Assembly (NCBI RefSeq): GCF_018139985.1
Contig: NZ_JAGSOU010000009.1
Span: 62,001-126,000, forward strand
From: Actibacterium sp. MT2.3-13A
GTDB lineage: Bacteria > Pseudomonadota > Alphaproteobacteria > Rhodobacterales > Rhodobacteraceae
DNA length: 64,000 bases
Direction of reading: 5' to 3'
Below, piece by piece: positions 34,004-42,678 of the stretch. The notes below the pieces were generated by a model that did not search any database, had not been told where the DNA came from, and was given only the letters and a program-made list of their open reading frames with translations. The stretch's first letter is position 1; every line of letters begins with the position of its first letter. The translations under genes and the position numbers were made by a program.

Positions 34004-37000
34004 ATGAAGATCGAACGCAAATTCACCAAAGCCGACACCGGGGCCTACGGAGAGCTGGACTTCACCGTCACCTCTTCGGAAATCCGCAACCCCGACGGGA
34101 CCATCGTGTTCGGCCTCGACAATGTCGAGGTGCCGGCGAGCTGGAGCCAGGTCGCCTCGGACGTGATCGCCCAGAAATACTTCCGCAAGGCGGGGGTGCC
34201 GGCGCGGGTCAAGAAGCTGCGCGAAAAGGACGTGCCCGAGTTCCTGTGGCGCTCGGTCCCGGACGAGGCGGCGCTGGCCGCGCTGCCGGAGGCCGAACGC
34301 TTCACCGGCGAGACCTCGGCCAAGCAGGTCTTCGACCGGCTGGCCGGCGCCTGGGCCTACTGGGGCTGGAAGGGCGGCTATTTCACCACCGAGCAGGACG
34401 CCCGGGCCTATTACGACGAGATGCGCTACATGCTGGCCACCCAGCGCGCCGCGCCCAACTCGCCGCAATGGTTCAACACCGGTCTGCACTGGGCCTACGG
34501 CATCGACGGTCCGGGGCAGGGGCATTTCTATGTCGACTACAAGACCGGCAAGCTGACCAAATCGAAATCGGCCTACGAGCATCCGCAGCCGCATGCCTGC
34601 TTCATCCAGTCGGTCAGCGACGACCTGGTGCAGGAGGGCGGCATCATGGACCTGTGGGTGCGCGAGGCGCGGCTGTTCAAATACGGCTCGGGCACCGGCA
34701 CCAACTTCTCCAGCCTGCGCGCGGAGGGCGAGAGACTGTCGGGCGGCGGCAAGTCGTCGGGCCTGATGGGCTTCCTCAAGATCGGCGACCGCGCGGCTGG
34801 CGCGATCAAGTCGGGCGGCACCACCCGCCGCGCGGCCAAGATGGTGATCTGCGATGCCGACCACCCGGACATCGAGGAATTCATCAACTGGAAGGTCAAG
34901 GAAGAGCAGAAGGTGGCCTCGCTGGTCGCCGGCTCCAAGATGCACGAAGAGCGCCTGAACGCGATCTTCGCGGCGATCGGCGCCTGGGACGGCAAGGTCG
35001 AGGACGCCTATGACCCGAAGGTCAACGAGGGCCTGAAGGTGGCGATCCGCGCCGCGAAAAAGCTTTCGATCCCCGAAGCTTACGTCAAGCGTGTGCTGGA
35101 CTACGCGCGCCAGGGCTATGACAGCATCGAATTCCCGACCTACGACACCGACTGGGATTCCGAGGCCTACAGCTCGGTCTCGGGGCAGAATTCCAACAAC
35201 TCGGTGCGCGTCACCGACGCCTTCCTCAAGGCGGTCGAGAACGACGCCGACTGGGAGCTGATCCGCCGCACCGACGGCTCGGTCGCCAAGACCGTCAAGG
35301 CCCGCGACCTGTGGGAACAGATCGGCCACGCCGCCTGGTCCTGCGCCGATCCGGGCATCCAGTATCACGACACCATCAACGCCTGGCACACCTGCCCGGA
35401 GGACGGCCCGATCCGCGGCTCGAACCCGTGCTCGGAATACATGTTCCTCGACGACACCGCCTGCAACCTGGCCTCGATGAACCTGCTGACCTTCCACAAG
35501 GACGGCGTGTTCCAGGCCGAGGATTACATGCACGCCACCCGGCTGTGGACTCTGACGCTGGAAATCTCGGTGATGATGGCGCAGTTCCCGTCGAAAGAGA
35601 TCGCACAGCTTTCCTACGATTTCCGCACCCTGGGCCTGGGCTACGCCAATATCGGCGGGCTGCTGATGAACATGGGGCTGGGTTACGACAGCGATGAGGG
35701 CCGGGCGATGGCCGGGGCGCTGACCGCGATCCTGACCGGCGTCTCCTACGCCACCTCGGCCGAGATCGCCGGCGAGCTGGGCGCCTTCCCGGGCTATGCC
35801 CGAAACGCCCGGCACATGCTGCGCGTCATCCGCAATCACCGCAACGCGGCGCAAGGCAACGGCCAGGGCTACGAGGGGCTTGAGGTGAAGCCGGTGCCGC
35901 TCGACCACGCCAACTGCCCCGACGCGCGGCTGGTGGAACTGGCGATGAGCGCCTGGGACGAGGCGCTGGAGCTGGGCGAGAAGCACGGCTACCGCAACGC
36001 CCAGGTCTCGGTGATCGCGCCCACCGGAACGATCGGCCTGGTGATGGATTGCGACACCACCGGCATCGAGCCCGACTTCGCGCTGGTGAAGTTCAAGAAG
36101 CTCGCCGGCGGCGGCTACTTCAAGATCATCAACCGCTCGGTCCCCGCGGCGCTGGAGAAGCTCGGCTACAACTCGGCCGAGATCGAGGAGATCATCGCCT
36201 ACGCGGTCGGCCACGGCACTCTGGGCAACTGCCCGGGCATCAACCACACCTCGCTGATCGGCCACGGCTTCGGCCAGAACGAGCTGGACAAGATCGAGGC
36301 GGCGCTGCCCTCGGCCTTCGACATCCGCTTCGTGTTCAACCAGTGGACCCTGGGCGAGGAGTTCTGCACCCGGACGCTGGGCATCCCGGCGGCGAAGCTG
36401 GCCGATCCGACCTTCGACATGCTGCGCCACCTTGGCTTCACCCGTGCCGATATCGAGGCCGCGAACGACCATGTCTGCGGGACGATGACGCTGGAGGGCG
36501 CACCGCATCTGAAGGACGAGCATCTGTCGATCTTCGACTGCGCCAACGCCTGCGGCAAGAAGGGCAAGCGTTTCCTGTCGGTGGACAGCCACATCCACAT
36601 GATGGCGGCGGCGCAGAGCTTCATCTCGGGGGCGATCTCGAAAACGATCAACATGCCCAACGATGCCACCATCGAGGACTGCCAGAAGGCCTATGAGCTG
36701 TCCTGGTCGCTGGGGGTGAAGGCCAACGCGCTCTACCGCGACGGCTCCAAGCTCAGCCAGCCGCTGGCGGCAAGCCTGGTCGAGGACGACGAGGAGGCCG
36801 AGGAGATCCTCGCCACCGGATCTGCCCAGGAAAAGGCGGCGACGCTGGCCGAGAAGATCGTCGAGAAGATCGTGGTCAAGGAGGTCGCCCGCGGCCGCCA
36901 AAAGATGCCCGAGCGGCGCAAGGGCTACACCCAGAAGGCGATCGTCGGCGGCCACAAGGTCTACCTGCGGACCGGCGAATATGCCGACGGCGCCCTGGGC

Positions 37001-37684
37001 GAGATCTTCATCGACATGCACAAGGAAGGCGCCGGCTTCCGCGCGATGATGAACAACTTCGCCATCGCGGTGTCGGTCGGCCTGCAATACGGCGTGCCGC
37101 TGGAGGAGTTCGTCGATGCCTTCACCTTCACCAAGTTCGAGCCGGCGGGCATGGTGCAGGGCAACGACAGCATCAAGAACGCGACCTCGATCCTCGACTA
37201 CATCTTCCGCGAACTGGCGGTCTCCTATCTCGACCGCACGGACCTGGCCCATGTGAAACCGCAGGGCGCGAGCTTCGACGATCTCGGCGGCGGCCTGGAG
37301 GAGGGCGTCTCGAACCTCAAGGAGATGTCGGAAAGCGCCGCATCGAAATCGCTGGAGGTGCTGAAGCAGATCAGCTCGACCGGATATCTGCGTAAGCGGG
37401 TCCCGCAGGAGCTGGTGGTGCTGCAGGGCGGCATGGGCGCGACCGCCTTCGGCCGCGCGGCCGACGCCGAGGCGGCGCTGCAGACCCTGGTGCCGGAGGC
37501 CAAGGTGGCCTCGGCCGGAACGGCCAGCGCCAGCACCAGCGCGATCGCCATGGACGCGGTGACGCGCGCCAAGATGCAGGGTTACGAGGGCGACCCCTGC
37601 GGCGAATGCGGCAACTACACGCTGGTGCGCAACGGCACCTGCATGAAGTGCAACACCTGCGGTTCGACGAGCGGCTGCAGTTGA
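34004..37684 (+). CDS. nrdJ: Vitamin B12-dependent ribonucleoside-diphosphate reductase
   Basis: Class II ribonucleotide reductase of 1,226 residues; it makes deoxyribonucleotides with adenosylcobalamin and works with or without oxygen. The N-terminal domain is followed by the barrel with [36 protein letters not shown] (active-site cysteine), [15 protein letters not shown] and the later catalytic region. The C-terminus carries the redox cysteines [19 protein letters not shown]. Tandem NrdR boxes lie 180-227 bp upstream, so the gene is probably repressed when dATP is high. GGGGCAGAAC precedes the ATG. The cell needs cobalamin for this enzyme. Confidence 0.96.
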   Translation: MKIERKFTKADTGAYGELDFTVTSSEIRNPDGTIVFGLDNVEVPASWSQVASDVIAQKYFRKAGVPARVKKLREKDVPEFLWRSVPDEAALAALPEAERFTGETSAKQVFDRLAGAWAYWGWKGGYFTTEQDARAYYDEMRYMLATQRAAPNSPQWFNTGLHWAYGIDGPGQGHFYVDYKTGKLTKSKSAYEHPQPHACFIQSVSDDLVQEGGIMDLWVREARLFKYGSGTGTNFSSLRAEGERLSGGGKSSGLMGFLKIGDRAAGAIKSGGTTRRAAKMVICDADHPDIEEFINWKVKEEQKVASLVAGSKMHEERLNAIFAAIGAWDGKVEDAYDPKVNEGLKVAIRAAKKLSIPEAYVKRVLDYARQGYDSIEFPTYDTDWDSEAYSSVSGQNSNNSVRVTDAFLKAVENDADWELIRRTDGSVAKTVKARDLWEQIGHAAWSCADPGIQYHDTINAWHTCPEDGPIRGSNPCSEYMFLDDTACNLASMNLLTFHKDGVFQAEDYMHATRLWTLTLEISVMMAQFPSKEIAQLSYDFRTLGLGYANIGGLLMNMGLGYDSDEGRAMAGALTAILTGVSYATSAEIAGELGAFPGYARNARHMLRVIRNHRNAAQGNGQGYEGLEVKPVPLDHANCPDARLVELAMSAWDEALELGEKHGYRNAQVSVIAPTGTIGLVMDCDTTGIEPDFALVKFKKLAGGGYFKIINRSVPAALEKLGYNSAEIEEIIAYAVGHGTLGNCPGINHTSLIGHGFGQNELDKIEAALPSAFDIRFVFNQWTLGEEFCTRTLGIPAAKLADPTFDMLRHLGFTRADIEAANDHVCGTMTLEGAPHLKDEHLSIFDCANACGKKGKRFLSVDSHIHMMAAAQSFISGAISKTINMPNDATIEDCQKAYELSWSLGVKANALYRDGSKLSQPLAASLVEDDEEAEEILATGSAQEKAATLAEKIVEKIVVKEVARGRQKMPERRKGYTQKAIVGGHKVYLRTGEYADGALGEIFIDMHKEGAGFRAMMNNFAIAVSVGLQYGVPLEEFVDAFTFTKFEPAGMVQGNDSIKNATSILDYIFRELAVSYLDRTDLAHVKPQGASFDDLGGGLEEGVSNLKEMSESAASKSLEVLKQISSTGYLRKRVPQELVVLQGGMGATAFGRAADAEAALQTLVPEAKVASAGTASASTSAIAMDAVTRAKMQGYEGDPCGECGNYTLVRNGTCMKCNTCGSTSGCS

Positions 37685-37783
37685 GGGAACAAGTCACCGG
37701 GGCGGGTGCGCTCGCCCCTGACGCGGATCGGGCCGCAGGCAAAAAACGGGCGGTAGCAACGATGAGCCTGATCCAGCGAAACT

Positions 37784-37810
37784 GGGGCGCCCCTCGGGCG
37801 CCCCTCTTTC
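37784..37810 (+). terminator. nrdJ terminator
   Basis: GGGGCGCCC and GGGCGCCCC pair perfectly around a CTC loop, followed by TCTTTC. It lies 100 bp after nrdJ and 15 bp before the end of the convergent gene, so it may serve both strands. Confidence 0.75.
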
Positions 37811-37824
37811 TGTCCGGCGATCGG

Positions 37825-38310
37825 CTAGCTGTGGGTCTGCACCACCGACAGCGCGTGCAGCGCGGCGCGCTCGGCCTCGGGCAGGGCGCCGGGATCTGCG
37901 GTCATCTCCGCCAGCCGTGCCAGCAGGCGCGTGAGCTCGGCGATTTCGGCGTCCCTGTGGGGCCGGTCGGGGCGGGTGAAGCCGCCCAGGCTGCGCGAGC
38001 CGTCCAGCACATGCGATATCACGATCGCGTGGGCGAAGCCGAAGCGGCGGGCGGCGGCGATAACGCCCATGCTGTCCTCGTGCTCCAGATCCTCCCAGCG
38101 CCGCGCGCCCTCATGGGTCAGCGCCCAGCGCACCAGCGGGTCGTGCAGCACCAGCGCGTTCTGGGAATAATACTCCACCCAGGCGCTGTCATAGGCCTGG
38201 AACAGGTAGCGCGGCGTGGTGAATCGGATATGCAGCGCGATGGCATAGCCCGAGGGACATAATTCTCCGATCCGGCCCAAGGTGCCGTCCAGGCTCAGGC
38301 TGCTGAACAT
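37825..38310 (-). CDS. Autoinducer-binding-domain protein without DNA-binding domain
   Basis: A 161-residue protein made almost only of a LuxR-type acyl-homoserine-lactone-binding domain. The ligand-pocket residues are present: W and Y in DSAWVEYYSQ, D in LHDPLVRW, and W in GARRWEDL; GGF follows further on. There is no helix-turn-helix and no frameshift that would hide one. It is divergent from a full LuxR-type protein. It could sequester the signal, form inactive heterodimers with that neighbour, or be a relic. ATG 38310 follows GGAGG; the GGAGG lies inside a perfect inverted repeat. No luxI is in the window. Confidence 0.75.
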   Translation of the reverse strand: MFSSLSLDGTLGRIGELCPSGYAIALHIRFTTPRYLFQAYDSAWVEYYSQNALVLHDPLVRWALTHEGARRWEDLEHEDSMGVIAAARRFGFAHAIVISHVLDGSRSLGGFTRPDRPHRDAEIAELTRLLARLAEMTADPGALPEAERAALHALSVVQTHS

Positions 38311-38325
38311 GTGACCTCCGGTCAC
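38311..38325. promoter_or_regulatory. Inverted repeat covering the ribosome-binding site of the autoinducer-domain gene
   Basis: GTGACC-TCC-GGTCAC is a perfect 6-bp inverted repeat directly before the minus-strand ATG. It contains the GGAGG of that gene, so an RNA hairpin would hide it, or a regulator could bind the DNA. A second, weaker repeat GGATA-N7-TATCC lies at 38351-38367. Confidence 0.5.
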
Positions 38326-38445
38326 GCGTATTGTTTTTGCTGTCAGGGCGGGATAAGCCCGGTATCCAACGCATTACACGAAAGGTGTGCGATTGAAAAT
38401 GGCCATGATGCGCCGCGACAGACAGCGCATGGAGTTCCCGGTGCG

Positions 38446-39051
38446 ATGGGGAACCTGATCGCGCACCGGCAATTCGCCAGCTTGGCACCCGCGGGCTACT
38501 ACGTGGCGCTGCGGGTCGGCTTCGCCTTTCCGGTCGCCGAGGAGAACCGTTTTCCCGCGCCCTGGATCGCGGCCTACACCGCGCAGGGGCTGATGCCGCA
38601 TGATCCGGTGATGCACTGGGTGCACGGCCATTCCGGCGCGATCCGCTGGAGCGAGATCGACCTTCCCGACCCGATGAACGTGCTGTGCCAGGCGGCCGAT
38701 GCCGGGCTGCGCTACGGCGTGGCGGCCAGCTGCCCGGACGCGGCGGCGGGGCAGCGCAGCTTCGGCCTGTTCGCCCGCTCCGACCGCGAGTTCACCGCGA
38801 CCGAGATGCGCGTGCTGGAGGCCCGGCTGCGGTGCCTGCACCAGCAATCCCTGCCGCCGCGCAACCTGACCCGCGCCGAGATCGAGGCGCTGCGCCATGT
38901 CAAGTCGGGCAAGCCCCTGCGCGCCATCGCCGAGGAGCTGGGCGTCACCGAGGGCGCCATCAAGCAGCGCCTGAAGAACGGCAAGGAAAAGCTGGAGGCC
39001 CGAAACTCGACCCAGGCGGTGGTCCGGGCGACGCAGTTCGGGCTGATCTGA
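38446..39051 (+). CDS. LuxR-family transcriptional regulator with autoinducer-binding domain
   Basis: A 201-residue regulator. Residues 10-125 form an autoinducer-binding domain with the pocket residues W and Y in PAPWIAAYTAQ, D in PHDPVMHW, and W in IRWSEID. Residues 138-195 form a GerE-type helix-turn-helix (TRAEIEALRHVKSGKPL, IAEELGVTEGAIKQRLKN). It is a LuxR solo, with no luxI nearby. ATG 38446 gives MGNLIAHRQFASLAP with GGAG 12 bases upstream; the frame stays open to 38311. The divergent autoinducer-domain-only gene suggests they work as a pair. Confidence 0.85.
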   Translation: MGNLIAHRQFASLAPAGYYVALRVGFAFPVAEENRFPAPWIAAYTAQGLMPHDPVMHWVHGHSGAIRWSEIDLPDPMNVLCQAADAGLRYGVAASCPDAAAGQRSFGLFARSDREFTATEMRVLEARLRCLHQQSLPPRNLTRAEIEALRHVKSGKPLRAIAEELGVTEGAIKQRLKNGKEKLEARNSTQAVVRATQFGLI

Positions 39052-39156
39052 GCCGGGACTGGCGCGGTTTTCCGCCGGCGCGCAGGGCGCGCGGGCAGGG
39101 CGCCAAGATAGGAACTTTTTCCCTCTTCCAACGGCGCTTGCCGCACCCAGATATCG

Positions 39157-39183
39157 TCAGCGGCGGCATCGGGCCGCCGCTGA
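39157..39183 (+). repeat. Perfect 11-bp hairpin before the EF-hand gene
   Basis: TCAGCGGCGGC pairs with GCCGCCGCTGA around the loop ATCGG. It ends 24 bp before the start codon and lies after the LuxR gene. With no T-run it may be a 5' leader stabiliser or a weak LuxR terminator. Confidence 0.6.
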
Positions 39184-39207
39184 ATCTGAATGCAGGAGTT
39201 TTCAGAT

Positions 39208-39453
39208 ATGAAACTGAAAGGTTTCACCCTGGTCGCCGGTCTGCTGATGGCAGGCGCGACCTTCGCGGCCGAAATGAGCGACATCGACACCGATGGCGAC
39301 GGCGTGGCGAGCTATGACGAGATGATCGTGGTCTATACCGATCTCACCGCCGAGGCTTTCGCCGAGATGGACGCAAGCGGCGACGCGATGCTCGATGCGG
39401 ACGAAATGGCCGCGGCCATCGAGGCCGGCCTGCTGGTCGAAGCCGCCGACTGA
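39208..39453 (+). CDS. Small secreted EF-hand protein
   Basis: An 81-residue protein with a signal peptide (MKLKGFTLVAGLLMAGATFA). The mature 60 residues hold two EF-hand loops. The first, DTDGDGVASYDE from D27, has all six expected ligand positions and the central glycine. The second, DASGDAMLDADE from D55, keeps the ligands but has alanine at the position-6 glycine. This points to a periplasmic calcium-binding protein. The function is unknown. It is followed by a strong terminator, so it is a single-gene unit. GCAGGAG stands upstream of the start. Confidence 0.8.
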   Translation: MKLKGFTLVAGLLMAGATFAAEMSDIDTDGDGVASYDEMIVVYTDLTAEAFAEMDASGDAMLDADEMAAAIEAGLLVEAAD

Positions 39454-39480
39454 GGGCGGCGCGCAGGATCGAGACGGGGC

Positions 39481-39509
39481 GCCCCGGCCGGCAACGGCCG
39501 GGGCTTTTT
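39481..39509 (+). terminator. Terminator of the EF-hand gene
   Basis: GCCCCGGCCG and CGGCCGGGGC pair perfectly around a GCAA tetraloop and are followed by five T. It is a textbook intrinsic terminator on the plus strand, ending three bases before the convergent ilvH stop. Confidence 0.9.
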
Positions 39510-39512
39510 GCA

Positions 39513-40076
39513 TCAGCGGGCGCCGCGGGCCAGCGCCGCGACGCCGGTGCGCGCGACCTCGACCAACCCCAGCGGGCGCATCAGATCGGCGAAGGCGTCG
39601 ATCTTGGACGGCGTGCCGGTCAGCTCGAAGACGAAGCTCTCCAGCGTGCTGTCCACCGCGTTGGCGCGGAAGATATCGGCCAGCCGCAGCGCCTCGACCC
39701 GCTTGTCGCCGGTGCCGGCCACCTTGAACAGTGCCAGCTCGCGCTCGACCGCGTCGCCCTCGGCGGTCAGGTCGTGCACCTCGTGCACCGGCACGATGCG
39801 CCCCAGCTGCGCCTTGATCTGTTCGATCACCGCCGGCGTGCCGGTGGTGACGATGGTGATGCGGCTGGTGTGGCCGGTGTGGTCCACCTCGGCCACGGTG
39901 AGGCTGTCGATGTTGTAGCCGCGGCCCGAGAACAGGCCGATCACGCGTGCCAGGACGCCGGGCTCGTTGTCCACGATCGCGGCGATCGTGTGGGTCTCGA
40001 TCACCTCGACATTGGGATCGCGCAGATCGTAGGCCGAATGTTTCGAGGTGCCTTTTTCGATTTTCAGAGCAGACAT
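39513..40076 (-). CDS. ilvH: Acetolactate synthase small subunit
   Basis: Regulatory subunit that makes acetolactate synthase active and sensitive to valine. The 187-residue protein has an N-terminal ACT domain (residues 24-95: AAIVDNEPGVLARVIGLFSGRGYNI region, read in pieces here as DNEPGVLARV and FSGRGYNIDSL) and the C-terminal small-subunit domain. It lies 13 bp after ilvB and shares the attenuator upstream of ilvB. Confidence 0.95.
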   Translation of the reverse strand: MSALKIEKGTSKHSAYDLRDPNVEVIETHTIAAIVDNEPGVLARVIGLFSGRGYNIDSLTVAEVDHTGHTSRITIVTTGTPAVIEQIKAQLGRIVPVHEVHDLTAEGDAVERELALFKVAGTGDKRVEALRLADIFRANAVDSTLESFVFELTGTPSKIDAFADLMRPLGLVEVARTGVAALARGAR

Positions 40077-40089
40077 TTGTCGACCTTTC

Positions 40090-41844
40090 TTAAACCAGAA
40101 CCGCGCCCGAGGAGCCGATCGCGTCCTGCGTGCTGGCCTCGCCCATCAGCATCTTGTTGTGCGGCTCGCCCGAGGGGATCATGGGGAAGCAGTTCTCGTG
40201 CTTCTCGACCAGGCAGTCGAAGATCACCGGCCCGTCATAGTCCAGCATCTCCATGATCGCGTCGTCGAGATCCGCCGGATCCTTGCAGATGATGCCCTTG
40301 GCGCCGAAGGCCTCGGCCAGCTTGACGAAATCGGGCAGCGATTCCGACCAGGAATGCGAATAGCGCTCACCATGCAGCAGTTGCTGCCACTGGCGCACCA
40401 TGCCCAGGCGTTCGTTGTTCAGGATGAACTGCTTGACCGGCAGGCAATACTGCACCGCGGTGCCCATCTCCTGCATGTTCATCAGCCACGACGCCTCGCC
40501 CGCGACGTTGATGACCAGCGCGTCGGGGTGCGCGATCTGCACCCCGATCGAGGCCGGGAAGCCGTAGCCCATGGTGCCCAGGCCCCCCGAAGTCATCCAG
40601 CGGTTGGGGTTATCGAAGCCCAGGAACTGCGCCGCCCACATCTGGTGCTGGCCGACCTCGGTGGTGATGTAGCGGTCGCGGCCCTTGGTCAGCGCCTCCA
40701 GGCGTTGCAGCGCGTATTGCGGCTTGATGGTCTTTTCCGAGTTGGTGTAGCGCAGGCAGTCCTTGGCGCGCCATTTCTCGATCTGGGACCACCACTTGGC
40801 CAGCCCCTCCTTGTTGACTTTGCGTCCGCGCGCCTTCCAGACGCGCAGCACGTCCTCCAGCACATGCGCCACGTCGCCGAGGATCGGCATCTCGACGCGG
40901 ATCACCTTGTTGATCGAGCTGGGGTCGATGTCGATATGCGCCTTGCGCGAGTTCGGGCTGAAATCGGCGATGCGCCCGGTGATGCGGTCGTCGAAACGGG
41001 CGCCGACGTTGATCATCAGGTCGCAGCCATGCATCGCCAGGTTGGCCTCGTAGAGGCCATGCATGCCCAGCATGCCCAGCCACTTGTCGCCCGAGGCCGG
41101 GTAGGCGCCAAGCCCCATCAGGGTCGATGTGATCGGGAATCCGGTGGCCTCGACCAGTTCGCGCAGCAGCTGGGTGGCCGCGTCGCCCGAGTTGATGACG
41201 CCGCCGCCGGTGTAGAAGACCGGCTTCTCGGCGGTCTCGATCGCCTCGACCAGGCGGGTGATGACCTCGATGTCGCCCTTGACCTGCGGCTGGTAATGGC
41301 CGGTGCGCGCGGCGCGCGGCGCCACGTAGTCGCCGGTGGCGAACTGAACGTCCTTGGGGATGTCGACCAGCACCGGGCCGGGGCGGCCCGAGGTGGCGAC
41401 GTGGAACGCCTGGTGGATGGTGTCGGCCAGCCTGTCGGTCTCCTTCACCAGCCAGTTGTGCTTGGTGCAGGGGCGGGTGATGCCCACCGTGTCGGCCTCC
41501 TGGAAACCGTCGGTGCCGATCATGAAGGTCGGCACCTGGCCGGTCAACACCACGATCGGGATCGAATCCATCAGCGCGTCGGTCAGGCCGGTCACAGCGT
41601 TGGTCGCGCCGGGGCCGGAGGTGACCAGAACCACGCCGGGCTTGCCGGTGGAGCGGGCATAGCCCTCGGCGGCATGCACCGCGGCCTGTTCGTGACGCAC
41701 GAGGATGTGGCGGATGTCGTTCTGCAGGAAGATTTCGTCATAAATCGGCAGCACCGCCCCGCCGGGGTAGCCGAATACGATCTCGACCCCCTGATCCTTC
41801 AGGGCCTGCACCACCATCCTCGCACCGGTCATCGCCTGTGTCAT
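40090..41844 (-). CDS. ilvB: Acetolactate synthase large subunit
   Basis: Thiamine-diphosphate enzyme for the first common step of valine, leucine and isoleucine synthesis, 584 residues. Visible blocks are the catalytic glutamate region VRHEQAAVHAAEGYAR, FAD-binding residues in the middle domain and the thiamine region GGLGTMGYGFPASIG with the following magnesium-binding NVAGEASW. The usual GDG of the magnesium motif reads AGEAS here. The ATG at 41844 was chosen because the frame, although open to 41934, crosses the attenuator terminator. The operon is controlled by leader peptide attenuation. Confidence 0.94.
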   Translation of the reverse strand: MTQAMTGARMVVQALKDQGVEIVFGYPGGAVLPIYDEIFLQNDIRHILVRHEQAAVHAAEGYARSTGKPGVVLVTSGPGATNAVTGLTDALMDSIPIVVLTGQVPTFMIGTDGFQEADTVGITRPCTKHNWLVKETDRLADTIHQAFHVATSGRPGPVLVDIPKDVQFATGDYVAPRAARTGHYQPQVKGDIEVITRLVEAIETAEKPVFYTGGGVINSGDAATQLLRELVEATGFPITSTLMGLGAYPASGDKWLGMLGMHGLYEANLAMHGCDLMINVGARFDDRITGRIADFSPNSRKAHIDIDPSSINKVIRVEMPILGDVAHVLEDVLRVWKARGRKVNKEGLAKWWSQIEKWRAKDCLRYTNSEKTIKPQYALQRLEALTKGRDRYITTEVGQHQMWAAQFLGFDNPNRWMTSGGLGTMGYGFPASIGVQIAHPDALVINVAGEASWLMNMQEMGTAVQYCLPVKQFILNNERLGMVRQWQQLLHGERYSHSWSESLPDFVKLAEAFGAKGIICKDPADLDDAIMEMLDYDGPVIFDCLVEKHENCFPMIPSGEPHNKMLMGEASTQDAIGSSGAVLV

Positions 41845-41891
41845 CGCTTTCTCCGTCCGTCGCGCCTTATTGCGCCGGCCTTTTCGGCCAT

Positions 41892-41919
41892 AAAAAAACC
41901 CCCGGTCGATTGACGGGGG
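41892..41919 (-). terminator. ilvB attenuator terminator
   Basis: On the minus strand CCCCCGTC pairs with GACCGGGGG (one bulged C) around AATC and is followed by seven T. It lies 48 bp before ilvB. Its 5' arm shares two bases with the antiterminator helix, so the two compete. Confidence 0.88.
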
Positions 41920-41962
41920 CGCATGGGAGACCATTCAGGTTGCCGTCACCGGCCCATGCGCC
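41918..41962 (-). promoter_or_regulatory. ilvB antiterminator helix
   Basis: GGCGCATGGG and CCCATGCGCC pair perfectly over 10 bp. The 5' arm lies in the last codons of the leader peptide, so a ribosome that reaches the stop codon covers it. A ribosome stalled at the Ile/Leu/Val codons leaves much of it free. The 3' arm overlaps the terminator stem. This is the classical attenuation layout. Confidence 0.75.
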
Positions 41963-41993
41963 ATTTCCCTACAAGTACCAGAATGCCGTTCAT
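41946..41993 (-). CDS. ilvB leader peptide
   Basis: A 15-residue open frame, MNGILVLVGKWRMGR, with five branched-chain codons in a row (Ile-Leu-Val-Leu-Val). AAGGAA stands 9 bases before the ATG, and a promoter lies 32 bp upstream. Its role is to measure charged branched-chain tRNA: stalling at these codons allows the antiterminator to form and ilvB to be transcribed. The peptide itself is not expected to have a function. Confidence 0.85.
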   Translation of the reverse strand: MNGILVLVGKWRMGR

Positions 41994-42024
41994 TCCACCG
42001 GGTTCCTTCGTTCAGGTGGGGCGG

Positions 42025-42053
42025 ACTTTAGGGGGGGGCGCAGGGGGCGTCAA
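42025..42053 (-). promoter_or_regulatory. ilvB promoter
   Basis: On the minus strand TTGACG and TAAAGT are separated by 17 bp. The expected transcription start is about 25 bp before the leader peptide ATG, which fits the attenuator layout. Confidence 0.7.
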
Positions 42054-42300
42054 CCGGCAAAACGAAAGAAATGTGTCGCGAAAGCGGCCGCCGAATTTCC
42101 ATTTGTTGCGCGCAGTCCCGCGTCGGCGTTCGTTTTCGCAAAGCGATCGCGGCGCCCGGGGCGGTGCGGCAGGGGGCGGCGACCGTGAAAAAGCGCCCGC
42201 GCTGGCGGGGCGGATCGCGGCCTCGGCCCATGCCGATCGGCGCCGCGCCCCCCGGGGGGCGGCGGCGTGCGCGATCTGTGTCGGGATCGGGGTGGGCGGC
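42054..42300. other. Gap between the ABM gene and the ilvB promoter
   Basis: No gene is supported in these 247 bases. A short G/C palindrome (CGCCCCCC-GGGGGGCG, 42246-42261) lies about 40 bp past the ABM stop and may help end that transcript. The remainder is AT-richer near 42060-42110, just upstream of the ilvB -35 element, as expected for a promoter-upstream region. Confidence 0.5.
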
Positions 42301-42666
42301 TCAGGCGCCGGCGGCGGGCTGGCCTTCCAGCGCGGCGCGGCTGTCGGCCGGCGCCTCGTCGCGCTCGGTCATGCCGTAGTCGCGCAGCACATGGGTCACG
42401 CGCAGGCGGTAGCCCTCGAAGATGCCGTCGCGCCCGGCGGCCTGCGCGGCGCGGTGATCGGCGGTCTCGCGCCAGCGCTTCACCGCCGCCTCGTCCTCCC
42501 AGAAGGACAGCGACAAGAGCTTGCCCGGCGTGGTGAGGCTCTGGAACCGCTCGACCGAGACGAAGCCCTCGACCTGTTCCAACTCCGGCCTGAGCCGGGC
42601 GGCGATGTCCAGATAGGCGTCCTTGTGGCCCTCGGCGATGGTGACTTCGAAGATGACGGCGATCAT
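42301..42666 (-). CDS. Antibiotic biosynthesis monooxygenase (ABM) domain protein
   Basis: A 121-residue protein with an ABM-type ferredoxin-like fold: MIAVIFEVTIAEGHKDAYLDIA at the start (written here as pieces, IAVIFEVTIAEG then HKDAYLD), EGFVSVERF and SLSFWEDEAAVKRWRE. Members include heme-degrading and quinol monooxygenases as well as small stress proteins; the sequence does not decide. It is the last gene after the histidine kinase and response regulator, 12 bp downstream of the latter, and is probably cotranscribed with them. Confidence 0.75.
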   Translation of the reverse strand: MIAVIFEVTIAEGHKDAYLDIAARLRPELEQVEGFVSVERFQSLTTPGKLLSLSFWEDEAAVKRWRETADHRAAQAAGRDGIFEGYRLRVTHVLRDYGMTERDEAPADSRAALEGQPAAGA

Positions 42667-42678
42667 GGCAGCTCCCTG

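Noticed and set aside
33848-37252. A 1,134-codon open frame on the minus strand
   Set aside because: It is antisense to nrdJ and its leader, shows no domain, and has shadow composition. Similar minus-strand frames at 1148-4417 and 44959-47970 were rejected for the same reason.
41845-41934. Extended N-terminus of ilvB starting at 41934
   Set aside because: The frame is open, but it would be translated from the terminator hairpin and gives a basic extension not seen in the family. The ATG at 41844 after the attenuator is the natural start.
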